Assembly: GCF_900185715.1 (NCBI RefSeq)
Contig: NZ_FYAS01000022.1
Coordinates: 1-64,000 of the forward strand
DNA from: Allobosea sp. CS1GBMeth4
GTDB taxonomy: Bacteria > Pseudomonadota > Alphaproteobacteria > Rhizobiales > Beijerinckiaceae
DNA length: 64,000 nucleotides
Direction of reading: 5' to 3'
Under the pieces are notes generated by a model. It searched no databases. It worked only from the letters and a program-made list of their open reading frames with translations, and had not been told where the DNA came from. How positions within the stretch are numbered: position 1 is the stretch's first letter; each line of letters begins with the position of its first letter. This document shows positions 39,534-47,642 of this stretch, one piece after another. Position numbers and translations under genes: made by a program.

Positions 39534-39547
39534 TCAAATCGATTTAA
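39534..39547. promoter_or_regulatory. LacI-type operator TCAAATC|GATTTAA
   Basis: A 14-base palindrome with a central CG and six of seven matching arm positions, typical of LacI-family sites. Its GATTTAA half recurs at 41601-41614 and 58443-58456, and its TCAAATCG half recurs at 56282-56289. It lies 54 bases before the dehydratase start. Confidence 0.6.
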
Positions 39548-39600
39548 GACCGACGCCGAAGCGGCTCGAAGGCCGCCTGGCCGCGAGAGGGAATGACGGG

Positions 39601-41463
39601 ATGGCCAAGACGCCCAAGAGTGATGTTCCGCGCCAGGAGCGGCCGGTTGCGGTGACGAAGTCCAAGGCCGTGCGGCGGATCAAGCCGGAGCAGCTCCGCT
39701 CCAAGGCCTGGTTCGACAACCCGGCCAATGCCGACATGACCGCGCTCTATATCGAGCGCACCATGAATTTCGGCCTGTCGCGCGAGGAGCTGCAATCCGG
39801 ACGCCCGATCATCGGCATCGCCCAGACCGGCTCCGACATCGCCCCCTGCAACCGCCATCACCTCGAGCTCGCCAGCAGGGTGCGCGACGGCATCCGCGAG
39901 ATGGGCGGCATTCCCTTCGAGTTCCCGATCCACCCGATCCAGGAAACCTGCAAGCGGCCCACGGCCGCGCTCGACCGCAACCTGCAATATCTCAGCCTCG
40001 TCGAGATCCTCTACGGCTACCCGCTCGACGGCGTCGTGCTGACCACCGGCTGCGACAAGACCACGCCGGCACAGATCATGGCAGCCGCGACCGTCGACAT
40101 CCCGGCGATCGCGCTGCCGGGCGGCCCGATGCTGAACGGCTCCTTCCGCGGCGAGCGCACCGGCTCGGGCACGATCGTCTGGAAGGCGCGCCAGATGATG
40201 GCGGCCGGCGAGATCGACTATCGCGGTTTCGTCGATCTGGTCGCGTCGTCCGCGCCGTCCGCGGGTCATTGCAACACCATGGGCACGGCCTCGACCATGA
40301 ACGCGCTCGCCGAGGCGATGGGCATGACCCTGCCCGGCGCCGCCGCAATTCCCGCGCCCTATCGCGACCGCTACGAGATGGCCTATCTCACCGGCCGGCG
40401 CATCGTCGAGATGGTCTGGGAGAACCTGATCCCCTCGAAGATCCTGACGCGCGAGGCCTTCGAGAACACCATCGTCATCAACTCCGCCATCGGCGGCTCG
40501 ACCAACGCGCCGGTCCACGTCAACGCCATCGCCAAGCATATCGGCGTCAAGCTCGACAACGAGGACTGGACGAGGATCGGCTACGACACGCCGCTGCTGG
40601 TCAACATGCAGCCGGCCGGCGAGTATCTCGGCGAGGATTATTATCGCGCCGGCGGGCTGCCCGCCGTGATCGCCGAATTGATCGCCAAGGGCCGGATCAA
40701 GCCGGCGATCACCGCCAATGGCCGGACTCACATCGAGAACTGCACCGGCGCCTTCTCGGGCGACCGCGAGGTCATCAAGGCCTATGACGAGCCGATGAAG
40801 AAGGAGGCGGGGTTCCTCAATCTCTCCGGCAATCTGTTCGACTCGGCGATCATGAAGACCAGCGTGATCACGCCGGAATTCCGCAAGCGCTATCTCGAGA
40901 ATCCGAAGGACCCGATGGCCTTCGAGGGCAAGGCGATCGTCTTCGACGGCCCCGAGGACTACCACCACCGCATCGACGACCCGGCCCTCGCCATCGACGA
41001 GCACTCGATCCTGTTCATCCGCGGCGTCGGCCCGGTCGGCTATCCCGGCGCGGCCGAGGTGGTGAACATGCGTCCGCCGGATTACCTGATCAAGAAGGGT
41101 GTGACCGCCCTCGCCTGCGTCGGCGACGGCCGCCAGTCCGGCACTTCGGGCTCGCCCTCGATCCTCAACGCCTCGCCGGAAGCGGCGACCGGCGGCGGCC
41201 TCGCGCTGCTCAGGACCGGCGACAAGGTCCGCATCGACCTGAAGAAGCGCACCGCCAACATGCTGATCTCGGACGAGGAGCTCGAGCAGCGGCGCGCCGA
41301 GCTCAAGGCGGCCGGCGGCTACAAGTACCCGAAGAGCCAGACGCCCTGGCAGGAGATCCAGCGCAAGATCGTCGACGAGCTCTCCGAGGGCATGGTGCTG
41401 AAGCCGGCGGTCAAGTACCAGAAGATCCACAAGAAGTTCGGCGTTCCGCGCGACAATCACTGA
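39601..41463 (+). CDS. IlvD/Edd-family sugar-acid dehydratase
   Basis: A 620-residue [2Fe-2S] or [4Fe-4S] enzyme that dehydrates an aldonic acid to its 2-keto-3-deoxy form. Cluster cysteines are seen in [21 protein letters not shown] and [12 protein letters not shown], and the catalytic serine region in [13 protein letters not shown]. It resembles arabonate/xylonate-type dehydratases more than IlvD; substrate unknown. It has a longer N-terminus (about 35 extra basic residues). The ATG at 39601 follows GAGAGGGA. It heads the sugar-acid cluster, with a LacI-type operator and a large palindrome in front. Confidence 0.9.
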   Translation: MAKTPKSDVPRQERPVAVTKSKAVRRIKPEQLRSKAWFDNPANADMTALYIERTMNFGLSREELQSGRPIIGIAQTGSDIAPCNRHHLELASRVRDGIREMGGIPFEFPIHPIQETCKRPTAALDRNLQYLSLVEILYGYPLDGVVLTTGCDKTTPAQIMAAATVDIPAIALPGGPMLNGSFRGERTGSGTIVWKARQMMAAGEIDYRGFVDLVASSAPSAGHCNTMGTASTMNALAEAMGMTLPGAAAIPAPYRDRYEMAYLTGRRIVEMVWENLIPSKILTREAFENTIVINSAIGGSTNAPVHVNAIAKHIGVKLDNEDWTRIGYDTPLLVNMQPAGEYLGEDYYRAGGLPAVIAELIAKGRIKPAITANGRTHIENCTGAFSGDREVIKAYDEPMKKEAGFLNLSGNLFDSAIMKTSVITPEFRKRYLENPKDPMAFEGKAIVFDGPEDYHHRIDDPALAIDEHSILFIRGVGPVGYPGAAEVVNMRPPDYLIKKGVTALACVGDGRQSGTSGSPSILNASPEAATGGGLALLRTGDKVRIDLKKRTANMLISDEELEQRRAELKAAGGYKYPKSQTPWQEIQRKIVDELSEGMVLKPAVKYQKIHKKFGVPRDNH

Positions 41464-41600
41464 GACTGCACCGAACCGGGCCGGCGGCGGGACCCCTGCC
41501 GCCGGCCATTCCCGCGGCGCATCGCGCCTCGTCGGCGGATGCGCGCGAGCGGGGCTGACAAACCCGCGCCAGGGCGACAATATGGCGGCCCTGAACCGCT

Positions 41601-41614
41601 TTGAAACGATTTAA
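41601..41614. promoter_or_regulatory. LacI-type operator TTGAAAC|GATTTAA
   Basis: Its right half GATTTAA is identical to 39534-39547 and the centre is CG. A second, weaker site CTGAACC|GCTTTGA sits directly upstream at 41591-41604, giving a tandem pair that ends one base before the lyase ATG at 41616. Binding there would block the promoter or the ribosome site. Confidence 0.5.
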
Positions 41615-41615
41615 A

Positions 41616-42455
41616 ATGGCTTACAGCCCGCAGGTCGACGCGTTTCGCAAGCTCCATGAATCCGGCTGCTTCGTCATGCCGAACCCCTGGGATTTCGGCT
41701 CGGCGCGCTGGCTGCGCGGCCAGGGCTTCCAGGCGCTGGCCTCGACCAGCGCCGGCTTCGCCTTCACGCAGGGCCGCGCCGACCAGGATGTGCCGCGCGA
41801 CATGATGCTGGCCCACCTCGCCGAGCTGGTGAAGGCGGTGCCGGACCTGCCGGTCAACGCCGATTTCGAGAACGGCTACGCCGATACGCCCGACGGCGTC
41901 GCCGCCAACGTCAAGCTCTGCATCGCGACCGGCGTCGCCGGCCTCTCGATCGAGGACGCGACCGGCCGTGACAACGATCCGCTCTATCCCTTCGAGCTCG
42001 CCGTCGAACGGGTGAAGGCGGCACGACGCGCCATCGACGAGACCGGCTCCGGCATCGTGCTGACGGCGCGGGCTGAAGCCTTCCTCACCGGCCACCCCGA
42101 GCCATTGGCGGAGGCGGTCAGGCGCATCGAGGCCTTCGTCGAGGCCGGCGCCGACGTGCTCTATGCGCCGGGCGTCAAGACGCCGGAGGAGATCGGCGCG
42201 ATCGTCACCGCGGCGCGCGGCCGGCCCGTCAACGTCGTCGCCTTCGCCGATTTCGGCCTCTCCGTCCGCGATTTCGCGGCGCTCGGCGTGCGCCGCATCT
42301 CGACCGGCTCGGCCTCGGCGCGCTCCGCCTGGGCCGGCTTCGTCGAATCGACCCGGATCATCAAGGAGGAGGGCAGCTTCCGCGGCTTCTCCGGCAATGC
42401 GCCGAGCCGGCAGATCGATGCCTTCTTCCGCGACGACCTGAAGGCGCGCTCGTGA
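41616..42455 (+). CDS. isocitrate lyase/PEP mutase family protein
   Basis: A 279-residue member of the ICL/PEPM superfamily (TIM barrel). LPVNADFENGYADTPDGVAA carries the metal-binding acidic residues, GVAGLSIEDATGRDND and VLTARAEAFLTGHPE follow. The usual lyase loop K(K/R)CGH of isocitrate and 2-methylisocitrate lyases is absent, so it is more like the oxaloacetate-decarboxylase or carboxyphosphonoenolpyruvate-type branch. It could cleave a keto-acid made by the neighbouring enzymes. The next gene starts inside its stop codon, beginning a tightly packed run of four or more genes. Confidence 0.87.
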   Translation: MAYSPQVDAFRKLHESGCFVMPNPWDFGSARWLRGQGFQALASTSAGFAFTQGRADQDVPRDMMLAHLAELVKAVPDLPVNADFENGYADTPDGVAANVKLCIATGVAGLSIEDATGRDNDPLYPFELAVERVKAARRAIDETGSGIVLTARAEAFLTGHPEPLAEAVRRIEAFVEAGADVLYAPGVKTPEEIGAIVTAARGRPVNVVAFADFGLSVRDFAALGVRRISTGSASARSAWAGFVESTRIIKEEGSFRGFSGNAPSRQIDAFFRDDLKARS

Positions 42456-42778
42456 GCGGGCCGGTGCTCGTCGCGCCGGAATGGCTCGGCAGGAGCGGGC
42501 TCTGGCTGATCGACGCCAAGGGCAGGCGCAAGCCGGTCGATGCCGACGATCTCGGCCTGTCCGACGATCTCGCCGACCGGCTCGAAAGCTGGATGGACAT
42601 GTTCGACGCGATCTATGACGAGGCGGACGAGGCCGCCTCCGATTTCGCCGACGAGGCCGAGCGGGCCGCCTGGGAGGCGGAAGGCGCCGCCCTCGTTCGG
42701 GCCATCGCCGCCGAGCTCGGCCCCGAATGGGACGTCACCCAGGATCTGAACGGCTGGCGTGGGAAGATATCGCGATGA
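42452..42778 (+). CDS. small acidic hypothetical protein
   Basis: A 108-residue protein of no family I recognise. It is strongly acidic (DADDLGLSDDLADRLESWMD; YDEADEAASDFADEAERAAW) and predicted helical, with a C-terminal GPEWDVTQDLNGWRGKISR. It starts at a GTG that overlaps the lyase stop and its own stop overlaps the double-GNAT start (ATGA), so it is co-translated with both. It could be a partner or inhibitor of the acetyltransferase, but that is only position-based. Confidence 0.65.
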   Translation: MSGPVLVAPEWLGRSGLWLIDAKGRRKPVDADDLGLSDDLADRLESWMDMFDAIYDEADEAASDFADEAERAAWEAEGAALVRAIAAELGPEWDVTQDLNGWRGKISR

Positions 42779-43914
42779 ACCCGATTCTGAACTGGACTCC
42801 GCCCCCCTTCCCGCCCGCGAAGGCGCTCGACGGCCGGTATTGCCGGCTCGAGCCGCTCGACCCCGCGCGCCATCTCGACGACATCTGGGCCGCCATGGCC
42901 GGCCACGACTCCCTCTGGGAGTGGATGCCGGCCCACCCGCCCAAAGACAAGGCCGCCTATGGCGACTTGCTGGCGGGCATGGCGGCCAAGGCCGGCATCG
43001 TGCCGTTCGCCGTGATCGACAAGGAAGACGGCAAGGCCAAGGGCCATCTCTGGCTGATGGAGATCAGGCCCGAGCACGGCGTCTTCGAGGTCGGCTACAT
43101 CACCTATTCGCCCGCCCTGCAGCGGACGCGGGTCGCGACCGAGGCCATCCATCTCTGCGGCGCCTACGGCTTCTCGCTCGGCTACCGCCGCTACGAGTGG
43201 AAGTGCAACAACCTCAACGAGCCTTCCAAGCGCGCGGCGCTGCGTTTCGGCTTCCGCTATGAGGGGCTGTTCCGCCAACACATGGTGGTCAAGGGCCGCA
43301 ATCGCGATACCGCCTGGTTCTCGATCGTCGACGGCGAATGGCCCCAGATCGCGCAGGGCTTCCGGCGCTGGCTCGCGCCGGAGAATTTCGATGCGCACGG
43401 CCGCCAGCGCGCGGCGCTCGGCGCCTTCAACCAGGCGAGCGCGATCGTCGGCGGGACGCGACTTCGCCGCGCCACCCTCGCCGATCTGCCCGCGATCACC
43501 GCGCTCAAGCAGGCGGCCTATCTGCCGAACGAGGCGATCATCGGCGTGCCGTCCCTGCCGCGCATCGCCGATTATCGCGACATCATCGCCAGCCACGAGA
43601 TCTGGCTGGTCGACGGTGCCGACGGCCTCGACGCCGCGCTCGTGCTGCAGATCGATCCGGACAAGTTCACGCTTTGGAGCATCGCCGTCGCGCCGGGCAC
43701 GGCCGGGCGCGGCCTCGGCGCCGAGCTGATGCGCTTTTGCGAGGAACGCGCCGCCACGCTCGGCTATGTCGCCGTGCAGCTCTACACCAACGCCAAGCTG
43801 ACCCGGCGCATCGGCTGGTACGAGCGGCTCGGCTACCGGTTCAGCCACCATGAGGAGCTCGCCGACCGGCGGCTGACCCATCTCGCCAAGAAACTCGACA
43901 AACCCGCAGCATAG
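42775..43914 (+). CDS. double-GNAT acetyltransferase fusion
   Basis: A 379-residue protein with two acetyltransferase domains in one frame. The N-terminal half (residues about 15-200) is a RimJ/RimL-like GNAT: LDGRYCRLEPLDPARHLDDI, VGYITYSPALQRTRVATEA, NNLNEPSKRAALRFGFRYEG. The C-terminal half (about 220-372) is a second GNAT: TRLRRATLADLPAITALKQA, LWSIAVAPGTAGRGLGAELM (acetyl-CoA loop GTAGRGLG) and LYTNAKLTRRIGWYERLGY. Both look intact. Substrates are unknown. It is translationally coupled to the acidic protein and followed 13 bases later by the SDR gene. Confidence 0.88.
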   Translation: MNPILNWTPPPFPPAKALDGRYCRLEPLDPARHLDDIWAAMAGHDSLWEWMPAHPPKDKAAYGDLLAGMAAKAGIVPFAVIDKEDGKAKGHLWLMEIRPEHGVFEVGYITYSPALQRTRVATEAIHLCGAYGFSLGYRRYEWKCNNLNEPSKRAALRFGFRYEGLFRQHMVVKGRNRDTAWFSIVDGEWPQIAQGFRRWLAPENFDAHGRQRAALGAFNQASAIVGGTRLRRATLADLPAITALKQAAYLPNEAIIGVPSLPRIADYRDIIASHEIWLVDGADGLDAALVLQIDPDKFTLWSIAVAPGTAGRGLGAELMRFCEERAATLGYVAVQLYTNAKLTRRIGWYERLGYRFSHHEELADRRLTHLAKKLDKPAA

Positions 43915-43927
43915 GAACGGAAACGAC

Positions 43928-44674
43928 ATGGCAGGACGTTTGAAGGGCAAGGTCGCGGTGGTCACCGCGGCCGGCCAGGGCATCGGCCGCGCGATCGCCG
44001 AGGCCTTCGTCGCCGAGGGCGCCACCGTCTGGGCGACCGACAAGGACGTCGCCCTGCTCGACGGCATCCCGAAGGCGAAGAAGCGCAAGCTCGACGTGCT
44101 CTCGACCAAGGCGGTCGAGGCCTTCGCCGAAAAGGTCGGCACCATCGACATCCTGGTCAACGCCGCCGGCTACGTCCATCACGGCACCGTGCTGGAGTGC
44201 GACGACAAGGCCTGGGAGTTCTCCTTCGACCTCAACGTCAAGTCGATGCACCGCACGATCAAGGCCTTCATCCCCGGCATGCTCGCCGCCGGCAAGGGCT
44301 CGATCGTCAACATCGCCTCCGGCGCCGGCTCGGTGCGCGGCATCCCGAACCGCTATGTCTACGGTGCCACCAAGGCCGCGGTGATCGGCCTGACCAAGGC
44401 GGTCGCCGCCGACTTCATCAAGAAGGGCATCCGCGCCAACGCGATCTGCCCGGGCACCATCCAGTCGCCCTCGCTCGATCAGCGCATCGTCGATCTCGCC
44501 AGGGCGACCAAGACCAGCGAGGCGGCCGCCCGCCAGGCCTTCATCGACCGCCAGCCCATGGGCCGGCTCGGCACCGCCGAGGAGATCGCCTGGCTCGCGG
44601 TCTATCTCGCTTCGGACGAGGCGAGCTACACCACCGGCCAGATCCATCTCGCCGACGGCGGCTTCGCGCTCTGA
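43928..44674 (+). CDS. SDR-family NAD(P)-dependent dehydrogenase
   Basis: A 248-residue classical short-chain dehydrogenase: cofactor motif TAAGQGIG near residue 14, NAAG, catalytic serine in NIASGAGS and YxxxK in YVYGATKAA, and the PG motif AICPGTIQSPSLDQRI. The RKLDVL strand and the PSL(D/E)xRI segment resemble the BDH2 / 2-keto-3-deoxy-L-fuconate dehydrogenase branch, so it may oxidise the 2-keto-3-deoxy product of the dehydratase upstream. It lies 13 bases after the GNAT gene with AGGAACGGA-like ribosome sites before the ATG. Confidence 0.9.
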   Translation: MAGRLKGKVAVVTAAGQGIGRAIAEAFVAEGATVWATDKDVALLDGIPKAKKRKLDVLSTKAVEAFAEKVGTIDILVNAAGYVHHGTVLECDDKAWEFSFDLNVKSMHRTIKAFIPGMLAAGKGSIVNIASGAGSVRGIPNRYVYGATKAAVIGLTKAVAADFIKKGIRANAICPGTIQSPSLDQRIVDLARATKTSEAAARQAFIDRQPMGRLGTAEEIAWLAVYLASDEASYTTGQIHLADGGFAL

Positions 44675-44693
44675 CGGGCGCGGGAGCAGCGCC

Positions 44694-45686
44694 ATGCACG
44701 TCCTGATCACCGGCGCCGCCGGGATGATCGGCCAGCGGCTCGCCGCGCGCATCGCCCGCGAGGGTGCCTGCGCCGGCAAGCCGCTCACACGGCTGAGCTT
44801 GACCGACGTCGTGGCGCCGCCCCGACCGGCCGGCTTCGACGGGCCGGTCGAGACGCGCACCGAGGATTCGAGCCCGGCGGCGGTCGCGGCCGAACTCGCG
44901 GCCTTGCGGCCCGACATCATCTTCCATCTCGCCGCGATCATCTCCGGCGAGGCCGAGCGCGATCTCGACAAGGGCTATCGCATCAATCTCGATGGCATGC
45001 GCAATCTGCTGGAGGCGATCCGGCAGGAGAGCGCGCGCAAAGGCTCCTATGTCCCGAGGCTCGTCTTCTCCTCCTCGAGCGGCATCTTCGGCGCGCCCTT
45101 CCCGCCTTCGATCTCCGACGAGTTCCATGTCACGCCGCTGACCAGCTACGGCACGCAGAAGGCCATCGGCGAGCTGCTGCTGGCCGACTATTCGCGCCGC
45201 GGCTTCGTCGACGGCGTCGGCGTCCGTTTCCCCTCGATCGTGATCCGGCCGGGCAAGCCGAACGCCTCGGCGGGAGGCTTCTTCTCCGGCATCATCCGCG
45301 AGCCGCTGCAGGGCCGTGAGGCGCTGCTGCCGGTCGAGGACGACGTCGTCTTCACCCATGCCTCGCCGCGCGCGGCCGTCGGCTTCCTGCTGCATGGCGC
45401 CGCGCTGACGCGCGAGCAGCTCGGCCTCCGCATCAACCTGACCATGCCGGGCGTCTGCGTCAGCGTCGGCGAGCAGATCGAGGCACTGCGCCGGATCGCC
45501 GGCGACAGGGCGGTGAAGCTGATCAGGCGCGCGCCCGACAAGGCCGCCTCCGACATCGTCAAGGGCTGGCCGACACGCTTCGACGCCCGCCGCGCGCTCG
45601 CGCTCGGCTTCCAGGCCGAACAGGATTTCGACGAGATCATCCGCATCCATATCGAGGACGATCTCGGCGGCCGCCTTCCCAACTGA
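44694..45686 (+). CDS. DenD-like NAD-dependent epimerase/dehydrogenase, copy 1
   Basis: A 330-residue extended SDR. The Rossmann motif is LITGAAGMIGQRLA, the active-site YxxxK is in TPLTSYGTQKAIGELLLADY, and RFPSIVIRPGKPNASAGGFF follows. The sequence pattern fits the D-erythronate dehydrogenase (DenD) group, which oxidises C2 of four-carbon sugar acids. It is followed 27 bases later by a paralogue with the same motifs in the same order. Confidence 0.9.
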   Translation: MHVLITGAAGMIGQRLAARIAREGACAGKPLTRLSLTDVVAPPRPAGFDGPVETRTEDSSPAAVAAELAALRPDIIFHLAAIISGEAERDLDKGYRINLDGMRNLLEAIRQESARKGSYVPRLVFSSSSGIFGAPFPPSISDEFHVTPLTSYGTQKAIGELLLADYSRRGFVDGVGVRFPSIVIRPGKPNASAGGFFSGIIREPLQGREALLPVEDDVVFTHASPRAAVGFLLHGAALTREQLGLRINLTMPGVCVSVGEQIEALRRIAGDRAVKLIRRAPDKAASDIVKGWPTRFDARRALALGFQAEQDFDEIIRIHIEDDLGGRLPN

Positions 45687-45713
45687 GTTCGACAACCCGA
45701 TCGGAAAGAGACA

Positions 45714-46697
45714 ATGCACATCCTCGTTCTCGGCGGCGCCGGCATGGTCGGCCGCAAGTTCATCGAGCGCCTGGCGCGCGACGGCGGCCTCGGCGGCAAG
45801 GCGATCGCCAAGGTGACGGCGCAGGACGTCTTCCCGGCCTCCGCGCCGGCGAACGCGCCCTTCGCCTTCGAAGCGCTGACCTCGGACCTGTCGCAGCCCG
45901 GCGAGGCCGAGAAGCTGATCGCCGCGCGCCCCGAGCTGATCGTTCACCTCGCCGCCATCGTCTCCGGCGAGGCCGAGGTCGATTTCGACAAGGGCTACCG
46001 CATCAACCTCGACGGCACGCGCTATCTCTTCGACGCGATCCGCCTCGCCGGCGACGGCTACAAGCCGCGCGTGATCTTCACCTCGTCGATCGCTGTCTTC
46101 GGCGCACCCTTCCACGACAAGATCGAGGACGAGTTCTTCACCACGCCGCTGACCAGCTACGGCACGCAGAAGGCGATCGGCGAGCTCCTGCTCTGCGACT
46201 ACAGCCGCCGCGGCTTCTTCGACGGCGTCGGCATCCGCCTGCCGACGATCTGCGTCCGCCCCGGTGCGCCAAACAAGGCCGCCTCCGGCTTCTTCTCCAA
46301 CATCATCCGCGAGCCGCTCAACGGCCAGGAGGCCGTGCTGCCGGTCTCCGAGCAGGTCCGCCACTGGCATGCCTCGCCGCGCTCGGCCGTCGGCTTCCTC
46401 ATCCACGCCGCGACGATGGATACCAGCCTGATCGGCCCGCGCCGGGCCCTGACCATGCCGGGCTATTCCTGCACCGTCGCCGAGCAGATCGAGGCGCTGC
46501 GCAAGGTCGCCGGCGAGAACGTGGTGAAGCGCATCAAGCGCGTGCCCGATCCGGTCATCGACGGGATCGTCGCCGGCTGGCCGCGCAATTTCGACGCCAG
46601 GCGCGCCCCTGCGCTCGGCTTCACGGCGGAATCGAGCTTCGAGGAGATCATCCGCGTCCATATCGACGACGAGCTCGGCGGGAAATTCGTCGCGTGA
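45714..46697 (+). CDS. DenD-like NAD-dependent epimerase/dehydrogenase, copy 2
   Basis: A 327-residue paralogue of the preceding gene: VLGGAGMVGRKFIERLARDG, FDKGYRINLDGTRYLFDAIR, TPLTSYGTQKAIGELLLCDY, GIRLPTICVRPGAPNKAASG. The active-site block TPLTSYGTQKAIGELLL is identical in both copies, while the N-terminal cofactor loop and the middle loop differ, so substrate or cofactor preference may have shifted. It begins 27 bases after copy 1 with GGAAAGAGA upstream. Confidence 0.9.
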   Translation: MHILVLGGAGMVGRKFIERLARDGGLGGKAIAKVTAQDVFPASAPANAPFAFEALTSDLSQPGEAEKLIAARPELIVHLAAIVSGEAEVDFDKGYRINLDGTRYLFDAIRLAGDGYKPRVIFTSSIAVFGAPFHDKIEDEFFTTPLTSYGTQKAIGELLLCDYSRRGFFDGVGIRLPTICVRPGAPNKAASGFFSNIIREPLNGQEAVLPVSEQVRHWHASPRSAVGFLIHAATMDTSLIGPRRALTMPGYSCTVAEQIEALRKVAGENVVKRIKRVPDPVIDGIVAGWPRNFDARRAPALGFTAESSFEEIIRVHIDDELGGKFVA

Positions 46698-46721
46698 TCG
46701 CGTAGGCGCAAGACAACTCCA

Positions 46722-46816
46722 CCGTCATGCTCGCCCTTGTGGCGAGCATCCGCGTCCTGGGCGCCGGCTTCGCCAAAGGAGGACGGGGATGGTCGGGACA
46801 GGCCCGACCATGACGG
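46722..46816. repeat. GTCATGCTCGCCC-type intergenic repeat, copy 1
   Basis: Starts CCGTCATGCTCGCCCTTGTG and ends GGACAGGCCCGACCATGACGG, with inverted CCGTCATG/CATGACGG ends. It shares GTCATGCTCGCCCTTGTGGC, GAGCATCCGCGTC and CAAAGGA blocks with 61112-61203. It lies between the converging DenD-2 and Inh-type genes. Confidence 0.82.
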
Positions 46817-46833
46817 AATGAGGCGAGCCCTTC

Positions 46834-47637
46834 TCAGGGCAGCTTCTTCAGCAGCAGCGGCGCGCCGACCGCCGGGTCCTTGCGCCACTGCCCCGCCTCG
46901 AAGACCAGCTCGACCTTGTGGCCCTTGCGGGCGATCAGCGCGAGCCGGCCGGCCTCGTAGCGCCAGGCGACGGGCGAGAAGATCGTCAGCCCGGTATCGG
47001 GGCAGAGCCCCTCGAACTCCGCCACGAACGCGCCCGCAGTGTCGGAGGGGCTCGGCGAGAGCACGAGATTGCAGACCTCGCGCCCGGCCTGCCGCATCAC
47101 GCCGTAGCGGCCTGGAACGCTGCCGGCGGCCGGCGCGCTCGCCGGGTCGACCGGGGTCGGACGCGCCGCCGCCGTCGCCGCGAGCTCGGCCCGGCTCGGC
47201 GCAGGACGCGCCGCGGCGCGGACATGCCCCTTCGGGTCGAGCCCGTATTGCGCGCCGTCGCTGCCCCTGCCGCGCCGGCCGGGATCGGCCTTCTCCGCGA
47301 AGGCGATCACGGGCTTGCCGGAACCGTCGAGCAGGCGCGGCGCGCCGCCGGCGACATCCCAGGCGACGACCTCGTCCAGGATCGGCAGGGCGCGGCGGCA
47401 CGTCGCCGGGAAGCGCACCTGCCGCCCCTGCGCCGTCGCCTCGGCGCCGAAGGTCACCGTGCATTTGCGCGAGGCGCCGAGCTTCTCGAGATCCCAGGCC
47501 CCGATGAACGGCTTCAACGCCTCGGGCGCCTGCTCGGCGCCGCGCGGCAGCGGCGCCGTCTGCGCACCGGCCGGCGAGACGAGGAGCAGGGCCAGGAATC
47601 CGGCCGCAGCGCCTCGCTCCGCCCGACGGGTACCCAT
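46834..47637 (-). CDS. AprI/Inh-family metalloprotease inhibitor-like secreted protein
   Basis: A 267-residue protein with a signal peptide cleaved after AGA (residue about 26). Two Inh-like beta-barrel units are visible: GAWDLEKLGASRKCTVTFGA...CRRALPILDEVVAWDVAG and GRYGVMRQAGREVCNLVLSP...CPDTGLTIFSPVAWRYEAG, each with a cysteine pair, joined by an Ala/Pro-rich linker. Inh/AprI proteins inhibit serralysin-type proteases in the periplasm, but no such protease gene is nearby. It begins five bases after the D-2-hydroxyacid dehydrogenase stop. Confidence 0.75.
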   Translation of the reverse strand: MGTRRAERGAAAGFLALLLVSPAGAQTAPLPRGAEQAPEALKPFIGAWDLEKLGASRKCTVTFGAEATAQGRQVRFPATCRRALPILDEVVAWDVAGGAPRLLDGSGKPVIAFAEKADPGRRGRGSDGAQYGLDPKGHVRAAARPAPSRAELAATAAARPTPVDPASAPAAGSVPGRYGVMRQAGREVCNLVLSPSPSDTAGAFVAEFEGLCPDTGLTIFSPVAWRYEAGRLALIARKGHKVELVFEAGQWRKDPAVGAPLLLKKLP

Positions 47638-47642
47638 CCTGA

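Larger units (their letters stand above)
39264..39600. other. 337-base divergent regulatory region, no gene seen
   Basis: Separates the aminotransferase and dehydratase starts. I see no coding frame with support. It holds a 25-base palindrome at 39461-39485 and a LacI-type operator at 39534-39547, both nearer the dehydratase. The rest (39264-39460) shows nothing I can assign. Confidence 0.7.

Noticed and set aside
41601-41615. A TTG start giving five extra residues on the ICL/PEPM-family protein
   Set aside because: The ATG at 41616 begins the conserved N-terminus and the extra codons coincide with the LacI-type operator.
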